NCBI GenBank assembly: GCA_040901445.1
Contig: JBBDYQ010000025.1
Location: 435,925-499,924 of the forward strand
Length of the DNA stretch: 64,000 nt
Origin: Thermoleophilaceae bacterium
GTDB lineage: Bacteria; Actinomycetota; Thermoleophilia; Solirubrobacterales; Thermoleophilaceae
Direction of reading: 5' to 3'
Under the pieces are notes generated by a model. That model did no database searches and was not told the origin of the DNA. It saw only the letters and a program-made list of their open reading frames with translations. Below are positions 1 to 8,981 of this stretch, in pieces (position 1 is the first letter of the stretch; the number at the start of each line of letters is the position of its first letter). Both the position numbers and the translations under genes were made by a program.

Positions 1-90
1 GCAGGTCGCGCCCGGGTGCGCGAGCGCTTCCTCATCACGCGCCTGCTCGAGGACGAGCTGGCGCTGCTCCACGCTACGCTCGCGCCGTGA
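1..90 (+). CDS. 3' end of a gene, possibly a glycosyltransferase
   Basis: Only the last 29 codons lie in the window. The tail, with RVRERFLITRLLEDELALL, resembles the C-terminal helix of GT-B fold glycosyltransferases such as trehalose synthase, but this is a memory-based resemblance over a very short stretch. The TGA stop overlaps the GTG start of thrS by four bases (GTGA), so the gene is probably translationally coupled to thrS. Confidence 0.35.
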   Translation, partial: AGRARVRERFLITRLLEDELALLHATLAP

Positions 91-2012
91 AGGTCACGCT
101 TCCCGACGGCACGCCGCTCGAGCTCGAGGACGGCGCCACCGGACTCGACGCCGCGCGCGCGATCGGGGAGGGCCTGGCCCGCGCCGCGCTGGCCGTGAAG
201 CAGAACGGTCGCGTGCTCGACCTGTCCGCGCCGCTCGAGGACGGCCGCGAGCTCAACATCGTCACCGCCAAGAGCGACGAGGCCATCGAGCTCATCCGTC
301 ACGACGCCGCCCACGTGCTGGCCACGGCGGTCATCGACCTCTATCCCGGCACGAAGGTGTCCATCGGCCCGCCGATCGAGGACGGCTTCTACTACGACTT
401 CGACTTCCCCGAGGGCGTGACGATCTCGGAGGCGGACCTCGAGGGCATCGAGGCCAAGATGCGCGAGCACGTGAAGGCCGACGAGGCGTTCGAGCGCAGC
501 GACATCACGGTGGCGGAGGCGCTGGAGCGCTTTCGCGGGGAGGGCCAGGACTACAAGGTGGAGCTGATCGAGGACCTCGTGCGCGACGAGGGCGTGGAGA
601 CCGTCTCCCTCTACCGCAACGGCCCCTTCACCGACCTCTGCCGCGGCCCGCACGGGCCGGGCACGAAGCGCATCAGGGCGTTCAAGCTCACGAGCGTCGC
701 CGGGGCGTACTGGCGCGGCGACGCAAAGCGGCAGATGCTCACCCGCATCTACGGCACGGCGTTCCTCTCCAAGGAGGACCTCGACGCCCACCTCGAGCGG
801 CTCGAGCAGGCGCGCGCGCGCGACCACCGCAAGCTCGGTCGCGAGCTGGACCTGTTCATGCTCTCCGACCTCTCGCCCGGGTCGCCCTTCTGGCTGCCCG
901 CCGGCGTGCATCTCTGGAACGAGCTCACAACGCTCTGGCGTGCCACCAACGTGGAGCGCGGCTACACCGAGGTGCGCACGCCCATCCTCTACGACGCCGA
1001 CCTGTGGAAGCAGTCGGGCCACTGGCACGTGTACCGGGAGAAGATGTACTTCACGGACGTGGAGGAGCGGCCCATGGGCCTCAAGCCCATGAACTGCCCG
1101 GCGCACGTCCAGATCTACAAGCGCGACCTGCGCTCCTACCGCGACCTGCCCATCCGCTACGCCGAGCAGGGCCTGGTGCACCGCCACGAGCCCAGCGGCA
1201 CCCTCCACGGCCTCCTGCGCGTGCGCCACATCACCCAGGACGACGCGCACGTGTTCTGCGCCGAGGAGCAGATCGAGGAGGAGGTGCTGCGCTGCGTCGA
1301 CTTCGGCTTGTTCATCTACGACCAGTTCGGGTTCGCACCGCGCCTGGAGCTGTCCACCCGGCCGGAGAAGCGGGTGGGTGAGGAGGACATGTGGGACCGC
1401 GCCGAGGCGGCGCTCCAGCGGGCGCTGGACGGCCGCGGCCTCGAGTACGAGCTCAACGAGGGCGAAGGCGCCTTCTACGGGCCCAAGATCGACCTCCACA
1501 TGACGGACGCCATCGGCCGCTCCTGGCAGCTCGGCACCGTGCAGCTCGACTACTACATGCCCGAGCAGTTCGAGCTCACCTACATGGGCGCCGACAACGC
1601 CGAGCACCGGCCGGTGATGATCCACCGCGCGCTCATGGGCAGCTTCGAGCGCTTCATCGGCATCCTCATCGAGCACTACGCCGGCGAGTTCCCGCTCTGG
1701 CTCGCGCCCGTCCAGGCCATCGTGCTGCCGATCGCCGACCGCCACGCCGGTTACGCGCGCGAGGCCGCGGCCCAGCTCGATGCCGCCGGCATCCGGGTGG
1801 AGGTGGACGAGCGCACGGAGTCCGTGGGCCGCAAGATCCGCGACGCGGAGCTGCGCAAGGTCCCCTACATGCTGGTGGTGGGGGACAAGGAGGCCGAAAG
1901 CGGCGAGGCGGCGGTGCGCCGCCACCGCGAGGGCGACGAGGGCAGTGCCCCTCTGGCCGAGGTGGCCGCGCGGCTGGCCGGCGAGGCCGGTCGCGCCGGC
2001 CGCCGTCCGTGA
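87..2012 (+). CDS. thrS: Threonyl-tRNA synthetase
   Basis: Class II synthetase that charges tRNA-Thr in the cytoplasm. The 641 residues match the usual length. In order: a TGS domain (residues 1-60), the editing domain with HDAAHVLATAV and GPPIEDGFYYDFD, the second-additional domain with DLCRGPHGPGT, and the class II core. The core shows motif 1 (GSPFWLPAGVHLWNEL), the zinc-site MNCPAH, motif 2 (RHEPSGTLHGLLRVRHITQD) and motif 3 (RALMGSFERFIGILIEH), then the anticodon-binding domain. The GTG start at 87 overlaps the preceding stop by four bases and places the TGS domain at the N-terminus. It is followed by a DUF2254 gene with another GTGA overlap. Confidence 0.98.
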   Translation: MKVTLPDGTPLELEDGATGLDAARAIGEGLARAALAVKQNGRVLDLSAPLEDGRELNIVTAKSDEAIELIRHDAAHVLATAVIDLYPGTKVSIGPPIEDGFYYDFDFPEGVTISEADLEGIEAKMREHVKADEAFERSDITVAEALERFRGEGQDYKVELIEDLVRDEGVETVSLYRNGPFTDLCRGPHGPGTKRIRAFKLTSVAGAYWRGDAKRQMLTRIYGTAFLSKEDLDAHLERLEQARARDHRKLGRELDLFMLSDLSPGSPFWLPAGVHLWNELTTLWRATNVERGYTEVRTPILYDADLWKQSGHWHVYREKMYFTDVEERPMGLKPMNCPAHVQIYKRDLRSYRDLPIRYAEQGLVHRHEPSGTLHGLLRVRHITQDDAHVFCAEEQIEEEVLRCVDFGLFIYDQFGFAPRLELSTRPEKRVGEEDMWDRAEAALQRALDGRGLEYELNEGEGAFYGPKIDLHMTDAIGRSWQLGTVQLDYYMPEQFELTYMGADNAEHRPVMIHRALMGSFERFIGILIEHYAGEFPLWLAPVQAIVLPIADRHAGYAREAAAQLDAAGIRVEVDERTESVGRKIRDAELRKVPYMLVVGDKEAESGEAAVRRHREGDEGSAPLAEVAARLAGEAGRAGRRP

Positions 2013-3310
2013 GCTCGCCCTCGGTCGTCCGGGACGTCCTCAGGCGCAGCTTCTGGTTCCTCCCGGCGCTGGCCCTCGCGGCGGGGCTCGGGCTGGGCTT
2101 CCTCATGCCCTTCCTCGACTCCGAGACGGGCGTGGACCTCGGCCTGTTCCCGATCGAGGAGCTCAGCAATGCCCGCAGCGTCCTCGAGACCGTGGCCACC
2201 GTCACGGTCTCGGTCGCCGGCATCATCTTCTCGGTCACGGTCGTGGCGCTCACCCTTGCCTCGCAGCAGCTCAGCCCGCGGGTGTTGCGCACGTTCCAGG
2301 CCAACCGGCTCGCGCAGGGCACGCTGGCCGTGTTCGTCGGCACGTTCGCCTATGCGCTGATCGTCCTGACGAGGCTGGGCGCGACCGGCGAGGTCCCGCA
2401 GCTGTCGATGGCGCTGGCCATCGGTGCGGCGGTGGCGGCCTTCGGGCTGTTCGTCGCCTTCATCCACGACATCGTGGAGTCGCTCCAGGCCTCCACGCTC
2501 ATACGCCGCATCGCCGCGGACGGCCAGTCCTCGGTGGCGCTCGACCATCCACGGGGCATCGGCGGCGAGCCCGACAACCCCGCGGCCGCCGAGCGGCGCG
2601 TCGCAGAGCTCGTGAAGGCGTCCACGCCGCATCCCGGGCGCGCCCCGCGTGCGGGCTTCGTCGTCTCCGTCGACGGCGAGGCCCTGATCGAGGCGGCCCG
2701 CGAGCACGACGGCATCGTCGTCCAGCGGACGCCGCTGGGCGACTTTGCCGTCACGGGCGCGCTGCTTGTCGAGGTCTGGGCACCGGAAGGAGCCGAGCGG
2801 CTGGCCGAGGCGGCCGTGGAGACGTTTGCGCTCAGTGGCGAGCGGACCATCGTCCAGGACATCGCGTTCCCCGTCCGCCAGCTGGCGGACATCGCCCTGC
2901 GCGGCCTGTCGCCGAGCCTCAACGACCCGACCACCGCCGAGAACGCCATGGACTCCCTGGCGGACACGCTCGTGCGCTTCGCCGCCCGGCCCGTCCCGTC
3001 CAACGTCCGGTTGGACGAGGACGGCGCGCCGCGCTACGTGGCGCTCACGGCGGACCTCGACGACCTGGTGCGCCTCGGCTTCGACCAGGTGCGTGTCAAG
3101 TGCGCGGAGTACCCGGTGGTTGCCGTGCAGCTGCTGCGCCTGCTGGCCGAGATCGCCCGCGCCGCGCGCGAGGCCGGGGTGGCCTGTGAGGAGGTCGGCC
3201 GCCAGGCGCGCCTGCTGCGCGAGGGGGCGTCGGGGGCGCTCCCGGCTCAGGCGGACGAGGACGCCGTCGCCGAGGCATACGGGCGCCCTCACGCCGGTCG
3301 CCGGCAGTGA
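2009..3310 (+). CDS. DUF2254-type membrane protein
   Basis: A 433-residue predicted inner-membrane protein of the DUF2254 family; function unknown. Hydrophobic segments lie near residues 10-30 (FWFLPALALAAGLGLGFLM), 60-85, 105-125 and 135-160, followed by a long soluble C-terminal half. SVAGIIFSVTVVALTLASQQ and GLSPSLNDPTTAENAMD are family-like signatures. The GTG start at 2009 overlaps the thrS stop by four bases; an open frame in the same phase continues far upstream inside thrS but codes for Arg/Gly-rich shadow sequence, so the overlap start is preferred. Confidence 0.85.
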   Translation: MSSPSVVRDVLRRSFWFLPALALAAGLGLGFLMPFLDSETGVDLGLFPIEELSNARSVLETVATVTVSVAGIIFSVTVVALTLASQQLSPRVLRTFQANRLAQGTLAVFVGTFAYALIVLTRLGATGEVPQLSMALAIGAAVAAFGLFVAFIHDIVESLQASTLIRRIAADGQSSVALDHPRGIGGEPDNPAAAERRVAELVKASTPHPGRAPRAGFVVSVDGEALIEAAREHDGIVVQRTPLGDFAVTGALLVEVWAPEGAERLAEAAVETFALSGERTIVQDIAFPVRQLADIALRGLSPSLNDPTTAENAMDSLADTLVRFAARPVPSNVRLDEDGAPRYVALTADLDDLVRLGFDQVRVKCAEYPVVAVQLLRLLAEIARAAREAGVACEEVGRQARLLREGASGALPAQADEDAVAEAYGRPHAGRRQ

Positions 3311-3334
3311 CGCGGCACCCGACCGCATCGTGGC

Positions 3335-3340
3335 TATACT
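3335..3340 (+). promoter_or_regulatory. -10 box (TATACT) for the infC operon leader
   Basis: TATACT is close to the TATAAT consensus and ends 8 bases before an ATG at 3349. That is the same spacing as other leaderless genes in this window. No convincing -35 box is visible. It would give an infC leader of about 110 bases. Confidence 0.5.
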
Positions 3341-3348
3341 GGCCGCGA

Positions 3349-3387
3349 ATGAGGTGCAGCCAAGCTACGCGACGCCAGGACCGCTGA
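3349..3387 (+). CDS. Possible leaderless 12-codon leader peptide upstream of infC
   Basis: ATG to TGA encodes MRCSQATRRQDR, starting 8 bases after a TATACT box. Translation by a leaderless start would put a ribosome at the beginning of the infC-rpmI-rplT leader, where attenuation or initiation-factor feedback is plausible. No terminator/antiterminator pair was recognised in the rest of the leader. This is a hypothesis based only on position. Confidence 0.3.
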   Translation: MRCSQATRRQDR

Positions 3388-3456
3388 CGCCGCCCGTGCC
3401 CTCTCGCCGTCCCGACTCCCGCGCAGGCCGCCCTTGACGCGTAGCCGCTTCTCCTA

Positions 3457-4038
3457 GTGCCGATCCCCCGCAGGTTCGATCGGACGCCGCCTGAGCGCGA
3501 CACCACGCGCGTCAACGAGCGGATTCGCGTGCCCGAGGTCCGGCTCATCGACGAGCAGGGTCAGCAGGTGGGCGTCCTCAAGCGCGACGAGGCGCTCAAG
3601 TACGCCCAGGACCGCGACCTCGACCTGGTCGAGGTGGCCGCCGAGGCCCGCCCGCCCGTCTGCCGCGTGCTCGACTACTCGAAGTACAAGTACGAGCAGG
3701 CCCAGAAGGCCAAGGCCGCGCGCAAGCACCAGCAGCAGGTCACGGTGCGCGAGATCAAGCTGCGGCCGAAGATCGCCCAGAACGACTACGAGACCAAGCG
3801 CGGCCACGTGCGCCGCTTCCTCACGGCACACTCGAAGGTCAAGGTCACGATCATGTTCCGCGGCCGCGAGATGACGCACCCCGAGCGTGGCCAGGTTCTG
3901 CTGGAGCGCTTGGCCGAGGACGTGGCCGACCTTGGCGTGGTCGAGCAGCGCCCGCAGCAGGACGGGCGCAACATGACGATGATGCTCGGGCCGGTGAAGC
4001 AGAAGGCCGCCGAGGCCGGCGCGCCCGCGAGCGCCTGA
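3457..4038 (+). CDS. infC: Translation initiation factor IF-3
   Basis: IF-3 binds the 30S subunit, discriminates the start codon and prevents premature 50S joining. The 193 residues show the N-terminal domain signature ([18 protein letters not shown]), the linker rich in K/A ([19 protein letters not shown]) and the C-terminal domain ([36 protein letters not shown]). GTG at 3457 gives an N-terminus of normal length; no clear Shine-Dalgarno precedes it. It is first in the classical infC-rpmI-rplT operon, separated from rpmI by 134 bp. Confidence 0.97.
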   Translation: MPIPRRFDRTPPERDTTRVNERIRVPEVRLIDEQGQQVGVLKRDEALKYAQDRDLDLVEVAAEARPPVCRVLDYSKYKYEQAQKAKAARKHQQQVTVREIKLRPKIAQNDYETKRGHVRRFLTAHSKVKVTIMFRGREMTHPERGQVLLERLAEDVADLGVVEQRPQQDGRNMTMMLGPVKQKAAEAGAPASA

Positions 4039-4172
4039 CCGCGATCGCCGTCGCATAGCCGCGTCCTCGGCCCTCGGCATGCCCAGCATGCCTTCGGGCC
4101 TGCGTCCTTGCTCTGCTCGGCGCTCCCGGCCAGGGTAACCAGCCACAGCTCTGCTTTACTACTTCGCCTCCC

Positions 4173-4370
4173 ATGCCGAAGATGAAGAGCCATTCCGGCG
4201 CGAAGAAGCGCTTCCGCAAGACCGCGAGCGGCAAGCTCCGGGCTCGGCATGCAATGACCAGTCACATCCTCGAGAAGAAGAACGCCAAGCGCAAGCGGCA
4301 CCTCGGCCGCCCGGTCGAGATCTCCTCCCACGACGCCAAGCGCGTCGGCAAGCTCATGGGGGATCGATGA
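4173..4370 (+). CDS. rpmI: 50S ribosomal protein L35
   Basis: A 65-residue, strongly basic ribosomal protein with the L35 signature [17 protein letters not shown] at its start and [16 protein letters not shown] in the middle. Length is standard. The ATG at 4173 defines the canonical N-terminus. Its TGA overlaps the rplT ATG by four bases (ATGA), giving coupled synthesis of L35 and L20. Confidence 0.98.
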   Translation: MPKMKSHSGAKKRFRKTASGKLRARHAMTSHILEKKNAKRKRHLGRPVEISSHDAKRVGKLMGDR

Positions 4371-4726
4371 GCCGCGTCAAGCGCTCCGTACACGCGCGCA
4401 AGAAGCGCCGGGCCACCCTCGAGCGGGCCAAGGGCTACCGCGGCGAGAAGCACTCCTCCTACAAGCGGGCCAAGGAGCAGCTGCTCAAGTCCGACACCTA
4501 CGCCTACCGCGACCGCCGCAACCGCAAGCGCGACTTCCGCCGCCTGTGGATCACGCGCATCAACGCCGCGGCGCGCCAGGAGGGCATGTCCTACAGCGAG
4601 TTCATGCACGGCATGCGCCTCGCCGAGATCGAGCTGGACCGCAAGGTCCTGGCCGACATCGCGGTGCGCGACCCCGAGACGTTCCGACGTTTTGCCGAGC
4701 GAGCCCGGGAGGCTGTGGCTGCCTGA
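4367..4726 (+). CDS. rplT: 50S ribosomal protein L20
   Basis: A 119-residue primary 23S rRNA-binding protein needed early in 50S assembly. The start [15 protein letters not shown] and the block [20 protein letters not shown] are typical of L20. It overlaps rpmI by four bases and is followed after 33 bp by an intrinsic terminator, so the infC-rpmI-rplT transcript probably ends here. In other bacteria L20 can repress this operon; no obvious L20 mimic structure was identified here. Confidence 0.98.
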   Translation: MSRVKRSVHARKKRRATLERAKGYRGEKHSSYKRAKEQLLKSDTYAYRDRRNRKRDFRRLWITRINAAARQEGMSYSEFMHGMRLAEIELDRKVLADIAVRDPETFRRFAERAREAVAA

Positions 4727-4759
4727 GCGCGATCGGCGCAGCCAGAGCACGAATCTTCC

Positions 4760-4784
4760 GGGCGCCCAGCGAGGCGCCCTTTTT
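4760..4784 (+). terminator. Intrinsic terminator after rplT
   Basis: A perfect 7-bp stem (GGGCGCC / GGCGCCC) with loop CAGCGA is followed directly by TTTTT. It is the only textbook hairpin-plus-U-tract terminator seen in this window and lies 12 bp before the next gene. Confidence 0.9.
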
Positions 4785-4796
4785 CGTTCCACGACC

Positions 4797-5492
4797 ATGA
4801 TCACATCGGCCGACAACCACCAGCTCAAGCTCATCCGCAAGCTCGCGCAGAAGAAGCATCGCGAGCGGGCGGGGCTGTGCGTGGCCGAGGGCGAGGACCT
4901 CGTCGATGCGGCGCTGGCGGCGGGGCTGGAGCCGGAGGCGCTGCTGGTCGCGGGCGAGGACGTGGAGCCCGAGCTGCTGGCCGCGGTCAGCGAGCTGGGG
5001 AGTGGCACGCGCGTGATCGGGGTGTTCCGTCAGCACTTCTCCGAGCCCGGCGGCGAGCTCTCGCTCTACCTCCACGGCGTGCACGACCCGGGCAACGTGG
5101 GCACGGCCATCCGCTCGGCGCACGCGCTGGCCGACGGGCCCGTCGTGCTCGGGCCGGGCTGCGCCGACCCCTACGGTCCCAAGGCGCTGCGTGCCGGGAT
5201 GGGCTCCACGTTCGCCCGGCCGCCGGCGCGGGCGCCGTTCCACGACCTCCCCGGCCGCACGGTGGCGCTCGTGCCCAGCGGCGGCGCGCCGCTGTCGGCG
5301 GTCGAGCTGGCCCCGCCGCTCGTGCTCTGCCTCGGAGGGGAGCGCGAGGGGCTGCCCACCGAGCTCGCGGAGGCCGCCTCCGAGCGCGCCACCGTCCCGC
5401 TGCGCCCGGACGGCCCGGAGTCGCTGAACGTGGCCATGGCGGCGACCGTGGCGCTGTACGACCTCGCCAATAGGATGGCCGGCCATGGCTGA
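4797..5492 (+). CDS. TrmH/SpoU-family RNA 2'-O-methyltransferase
   Basis: A 231-residue SPOUT methyltransferase expected to methylate a ribose 2'-OH in rRNA or tRNA using SAM. The N-terminal substrate-binding part carries KLAQKKHRERAGLCVAEGED. The knotted SPOUT domain shows the usual motifs: LHGVHDPGNVGTAIRSAHA (motif 1), LCLGGEREGLP (motif 2) and PLRPDGPESLNVAMAATVALY (motif 3). The ATG at 4797, after the terminator, is preferred over an upstream in-frame GTG inside rplT. It overlaps pheS by eight bases, so it belongs to the pheST operon, as in many actinobacteria. Confidence 0.9.
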   Translation: MITSADNHQLKLIRKLAQKKHRERAGLCVAEGEDLVDAALAAGLEPEALLVAGEDVEPELLAAVSELGSGTRVIGVFRQHFSEPGGELSLYLHGVHDPGNVGTAIRSAHALADGPVVLGPGCADPYGPKALRAGMGSTFARPPARAPFHDLPGRTVALVPSGGAPLSAVELAPPLVLCLGGEREGLPTELAEAASERATVPLRPDGPESLNVAMAATVALYDLANRMAGHG

Positions 5493-6534
5493 CCTAGACG
5501 CCATCCGCGCCCACGCCGAGCAGGCCATTGCAGCGGCGGGCGGCACGCAGGAGCTCGACGAGCTGCGGGTGCTCTTCCTCGGCCGCAAGGCCGAGCTCAC
5601 GCAGACGCTGCGCGGCATCGGCGGGCTCCCACCCGAGCAGCGCGGCCCGGTGGGCAAGCACGCCAACGAGGTGCGGGCGGGCATCGAGGCGGCGCTGGAC
5701 GCGCGCCACGCGGAGCTGGAGGCGGCCGAGCTCACGGCCCGCCTCGCCGAGGACCGCATCGACGTGACGCTGCCCGGCGATCCTCCGTCGCCGGCCGGCC
5801 GCCTGCACCTCATCACCCACACCCGGCGCGAGATCGAGGACGTCTTCCTGGGCCTGGGCTTCTCCGTTGCCGAGGGGCCCGAGGTGGAGTACGACTACTA
5901 CAACTTCACCGCGCTCAACCATCCGCCGGGCCACCCGGCGCGGATGCTGCAGGACACCTTCTACTTCTCAGACGACGTCCTGCTGCGCACCCACACCTCG
6001 CCCATGCAGGTGCGGGCGATGGAGGCCGTCGAGCCGCCCATCTACATCATCGTCCCGGGCAAGACCTACCGGCGCGACTCCGACGCCACCCACACGCCCA
6101 TGTTCCACCAGGTCGAGGGCCTGGCCATCGACGAGAACATCACCCTGGCCGACCTCCAGGGCATCCTGCTCGAGTTCGCCCGCGCGCTGTTCGGCCCGGA
6201 GCGCGAGATCCGCCTGCGCCCGCACTACTTCCCGTTCACCGAGCCAAGCGTGGAGGTGGACGTTTCCTGCTTCGCGTGCGGTGGCAGCGGCAACCTGCCC
6301 GACGGCACGCGCGACCCGCTCTGCAAGGGCTCGGGCTGGATCGAGATCCTCGGCTCGGGCATGGTCGATCCCAACGTGCTCGGCTTCGTGGCGGACAACG
6401 GCTACGACCCCGAGCGCGTGCAGGGCTTCGCGTTCGGCATGGGCATCGAGCGCATCGCCATGCTCAAGCACGGCGTGCCGGACCTGCGGCTGTTCTTCGA
6501 CAACGACCTGCGCTTCCTCGCGCAATTCGGCTGA
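5485..6534 (+). CDS. pheS: Phenylalanyl-tRNA synthetase alpha subunit
   Basis: Catalytic alpha subunit of the alpha2-beta2 class II enzyme. The 349 residues include the N-terminal coiled-coil tRNA-binding region (residues 1-90), then HPARMLQDTFYF, RTHTSPMQVR, the motif 2 region GKTYRRDSDATHTPMFHQVE and motif 3 FGMGIERIAMLKHG near the C-terminus. A cysteine-bearing insert (CFACGGSGNLPDG) is typical of bacterial PheS. Start ATG at 5485 overlaps the methyltransferase gene, and the stop overlaps the pheT start (TGATG). Confidence 0.97.
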   Translation: MADLDAIRAHAEQAIAAAGGTQELDELRVLFLGRKAELTQTLRGIGGLPPEQRGPVGKHANEVRAGIEAALDARHAELEAAELTARLAEDRIDVTLPGDPPSPAGRLHLITHTRREIEDVFLGLGFSVAEGPEVEYDYYNFTALNHPPGHPARMLQDTFYFSDDVLLRTHTSPMQVRAMEAVEPPIYIIVPGKTYRRDSDATHTPMFHQVEGLAIDENITLADLQGILLEFARALFGPEREIRLRPHYFPFTEPSVEVDVSCFACGGSGNLPDGTRDPLCKGSGWIEILGSGMVDPNVLGFVADNGYDPERVQGFAFGMGIERIAMLKHGVPDLRLFFDNDLRFLAQFG

Positions 6535-8981
6535 TGCGCGTCCCCGTCTCCTGGCTCAGGGCCTACTGCGACCCCGGCCTCTCGACCGCGGAGATCGTCG
6601 AGCGGCTCGACATGAGCGGCACCGAGACCGAGCGGGTGGAGCGCGTGGGGGTGGGCTCGGTCGACGCCTTCGTGGTGGGCAGGGTGATCACCGCCGAGCG
6701 GCACCCCGACGCCGACCGCCTGAGCGTGTGCACGGTGGACACGGGCAACGGCCATCCGCGCACGATCGTGTGCGGAGCGCCCAACGTGGCCGCCGGGCAG
6801 ACCGTGGCCGTGGCCCTGCCCGGCGCGGTCATGCCCGACGGCAGCGAGCTGGGCGAGGCCAAGCTGCGCGGCGTGGAGTCCAGCGGCATGATCCTCGCCG
6901 AGGACGAGGTGGGGGTGGGCGAGGACCACGGCGGGATCATGGTGCTGCCCGGCGATGCCCCGGTGGGCGCGCCGCTGGTGGAGCACCTGCAGATCGCCGA
7001 CGAGGTGATCGAGTTCGAGATCACGCCAAACCGGCCCGACTGCCTGGGGATCTACGGAATCGCGCGCGAGCTGCACGCGGCCACAGGCGCGGCCCTGAAG
7101 CCGATCGACGAGGGCGATCCCGACGTGGAGCCGGCCGAGGTGATGCCGGTGGAGATCGACCCCGAGATCTGCCTGCGCTTCACCGTGCGGGTGTTCGAGG
7201 ACGTGAAGATCGGGCCCTCGCCGCTGTGGCTCAAGGCGCGGCTCAGCGCGGCCGGGCAGCGCCCCATCTCCAACGTCGTCGACATCACCAACTACGTGAT
7301 GCTGCTCACCGGCCAGCCGCTGCACGCATTCGACCTCGACCGCGTGCGCGGCGGGAAGCTCGCGGTGCACCAGGCGGCCGAGGGCGACACGCTCACCACG
7401 CTCGACGACGTCGAGCGCAAGCTGTCCGCCGGCATGGCGCTGATCTCCGACGCCGAGGGCCCCACGTCACTGGCGGGCATCATGGGCGGCCAGGTGTCCG
7501 AGGTGCACGACGACACCGCGCGCGTGGCCATGGAGGCCGCCACCTGGGTCGGCCCGAACATCCTCCAGACCTCCAAGGCGCTCACCCTGCGCAGCGAGGC
7601 CAGCGGCCGCTTCGAGAAGCAGCTTCACCCCGATCAGGCGGTCGAGGCCCAGAAGCTGGCCGCGCGGCTGATGGTGGACCTGTGCGGCGCCCGGGCGGTG
7701 CCGGGCATGACCGACGTGTACCCGCAGCCCGCGGAGCCGCGTGTGCTGCGGCTGCGGCTGGCGCGGCTGAAGCGGCTGCTGGGCGAGGAGATCCCGCAGG
7801 CCGACGTGCGCGCCATCCTCGAGCGGCTCGACTTCGGGGTGGCCGGCGCAGACGGCGGCTTCGACGTCACCGTGCCGGGCTTCCGCGACGCCGACGTGCA
7901 GCGCGAGGCCGACCTCGTGGAGGAGGTCGCGCGCATCCACGGGCTGGAGAAGCTGCCCATCACGCTGCCCGCGCGCGAGCGCGCCGTGGGGCGCCTCACG
8001 CCGTCCCAGCGGCTGCGCCGGCGGCTGGAGGACGCCCTGCGCGACCGCGGTCTGCACGAGGTCGTGGCCTACAGCTTCACGCGCCCCGAGGCGCTCGCTG
8101 CGCTCCAGCTGGGCGACGTCCCGCTGCTGCGCCTGGCCAACCCCCTGAGCGAGGACCAGTCGGTCATGCGGCCGCTGCTGCTGCCCGGCCTGCTCGACGC
8201 CGCGCGCCACAACGCCGCGCACGACATGGGCGAGCTCCGCCTGTTCGAGTCCGCGCACGTGTACCGGCCGTCGGGCTCGCTCGACGCGCCGGAGGGCAGC
8301 CCGCGCGGCGCCGATCCCGCCATGGAGCGCCACCACGTGGGCGCACTCATCACCCAGGCGGCGCCCGGCACCTGGCGCAGCGAGGCCCGCGGCGCCGACT
8401 TCTACGCCGCCAAGGGGCTGCTGGAGGGCGTGCTCGGCGCGCTGGGCATCGACTGGTGGATGGAGGAGGGCGAGCGGCCGTTCCTGCACCCGGGCCGCGC
8501 GGCCACGCTGCTGGCGGGCGACGAGCGCACTGGCAGCAGTGCACGCACTGCGGCCGGCACAGGCAAGCTCGGCTGGGTCGGCGAGCTGCACCCGCTCGTG
8601 GCGCGCGCCTGGGACCTCGAGGGCGCGGCCGCGTTCGAGCTGGACGCCGACCTGCTGGCCGAGATCGCCCCGGGCCCGGCCCGCTTCGCCGACGTCACGA
8701 GCTTCCCGGCGGTGTTCCAGGACATCGCGGTGGTCGTGCCCGAGGAGCTGCCGGCCGCCGAGGTGGAGGCAGCCGTGCGCGCCGGCGGCGGCGAGCTGCT
8801 GAGCTCCACGCGCGTGTTCGACGTGTACCGGGGCGACCAGGTGGGAGAGGGCGCCAAGTCGCTCGCCCTGCGGCTGGAGTTCCGCGCGCCCGACCGCACG
8901 CTCACCGAGGACGAGGTGGCCGGGCTGCGCGGGCATATCGAGAGCGAGCTGGCAAAGGTGGGGGGGAGGCTCCGTGCATAG
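6534..8981 (+). CDS. pheT: Phenylalanyl-tRNA synthetase beta subunit
   Basis: An 815-residue beta subunit. Order of domains: N-terminal MRVPVSWLRAYCD, the tRNA-binding OB fold (residues 40-150, RHPDADRLSVCTVDTG), B3/B4 editing domain (about 200-370, NVVDITNYVMLLTGQPLHAFD), B5 DNA-binding-like domain (about 390-460), the catalytic-like core, and a C-terminal ferredoxin-like anticodon-binding domain (DVTSFPAVFQDIAVVVPE onwards). The start is ATG 6534, overlapping the pheS stop by one base; an upstream in-frame extension inside pheS is a shadow. The end overlaps argC by eight bases, linking the pheST and arg genes. Confidence 0.97.
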   Translation: MRVPVSWLRAYCDPGLSTAEIVERLDMSGTETERVERVGVGSVDAFVVGRVITAERHPDADRLSVCTVDTGNGHPRTIVCGAPNVAAGQTVAVALPGAVMPDGSELGEAKLRGVESSGMILAEDEVGVGEDHGGIMVLPGDAPVGAPLVEHLQIADEVIEFEITPNRPDCLGIYGIARELHAATGAALKPIDEGDPDVEPAEVMPVEIDPEICLRFTVRVFEDVKIGPSPLWLKARLSAAGQRPISNVVDITNYVMLLTGQPLHAFDLDRVRGGKLAVHQAAEGDTLTTLDDVERKLSAGMALISDAEGPTSLAGIMGGQVSEVHDDTARVAMEAATWVGPNILQTSKALTLRSEASGRFEKQLHPDQAVEAQKLAARLMVDLCGARAVPGMTDVYPQPAEPRVLRLRLARLKRLLGEEIPQADVRAILERLDFGVAGADGGFDVTVPGFRDADVQREADLVEEVARIHGLEKLPITLPARERAVGRLTPSQRLRRRLEDALRDRGLHEVVAYSFTRPEALAALQLGDVPLLRLANPLSEDQSVMRPLLLPGLLDAARHNAAHDMGELRLFESAHVYRPSGSLDAPEGSPRGADPAMERHHVGALITQAAPGTWRSEARGADFYAAKGLLEGVLGALGIDWWMEEGERPFLHPGRAATLLAGDERTGSSARTAAGTGKLGWVGELHPLVARAWDLEGAAAFELDADLLAEIAPGPARFADVTSFPAVFQDIAVVVPEELPAAEVEAAVRAGGGELLSSTRVFDVYRGDQVGEGAKSLALRLEFRAPDRTLTEDEVAGLRGHIESELAKVGGRLRA

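Noticed and set aside
1865-3328. Long minus-strand open frame opposite the DUF2254 gene
   Set aside because: Composition (Arg/Gly/Glu/His-rich) and lack of motifs show it is antisense to a real gene.
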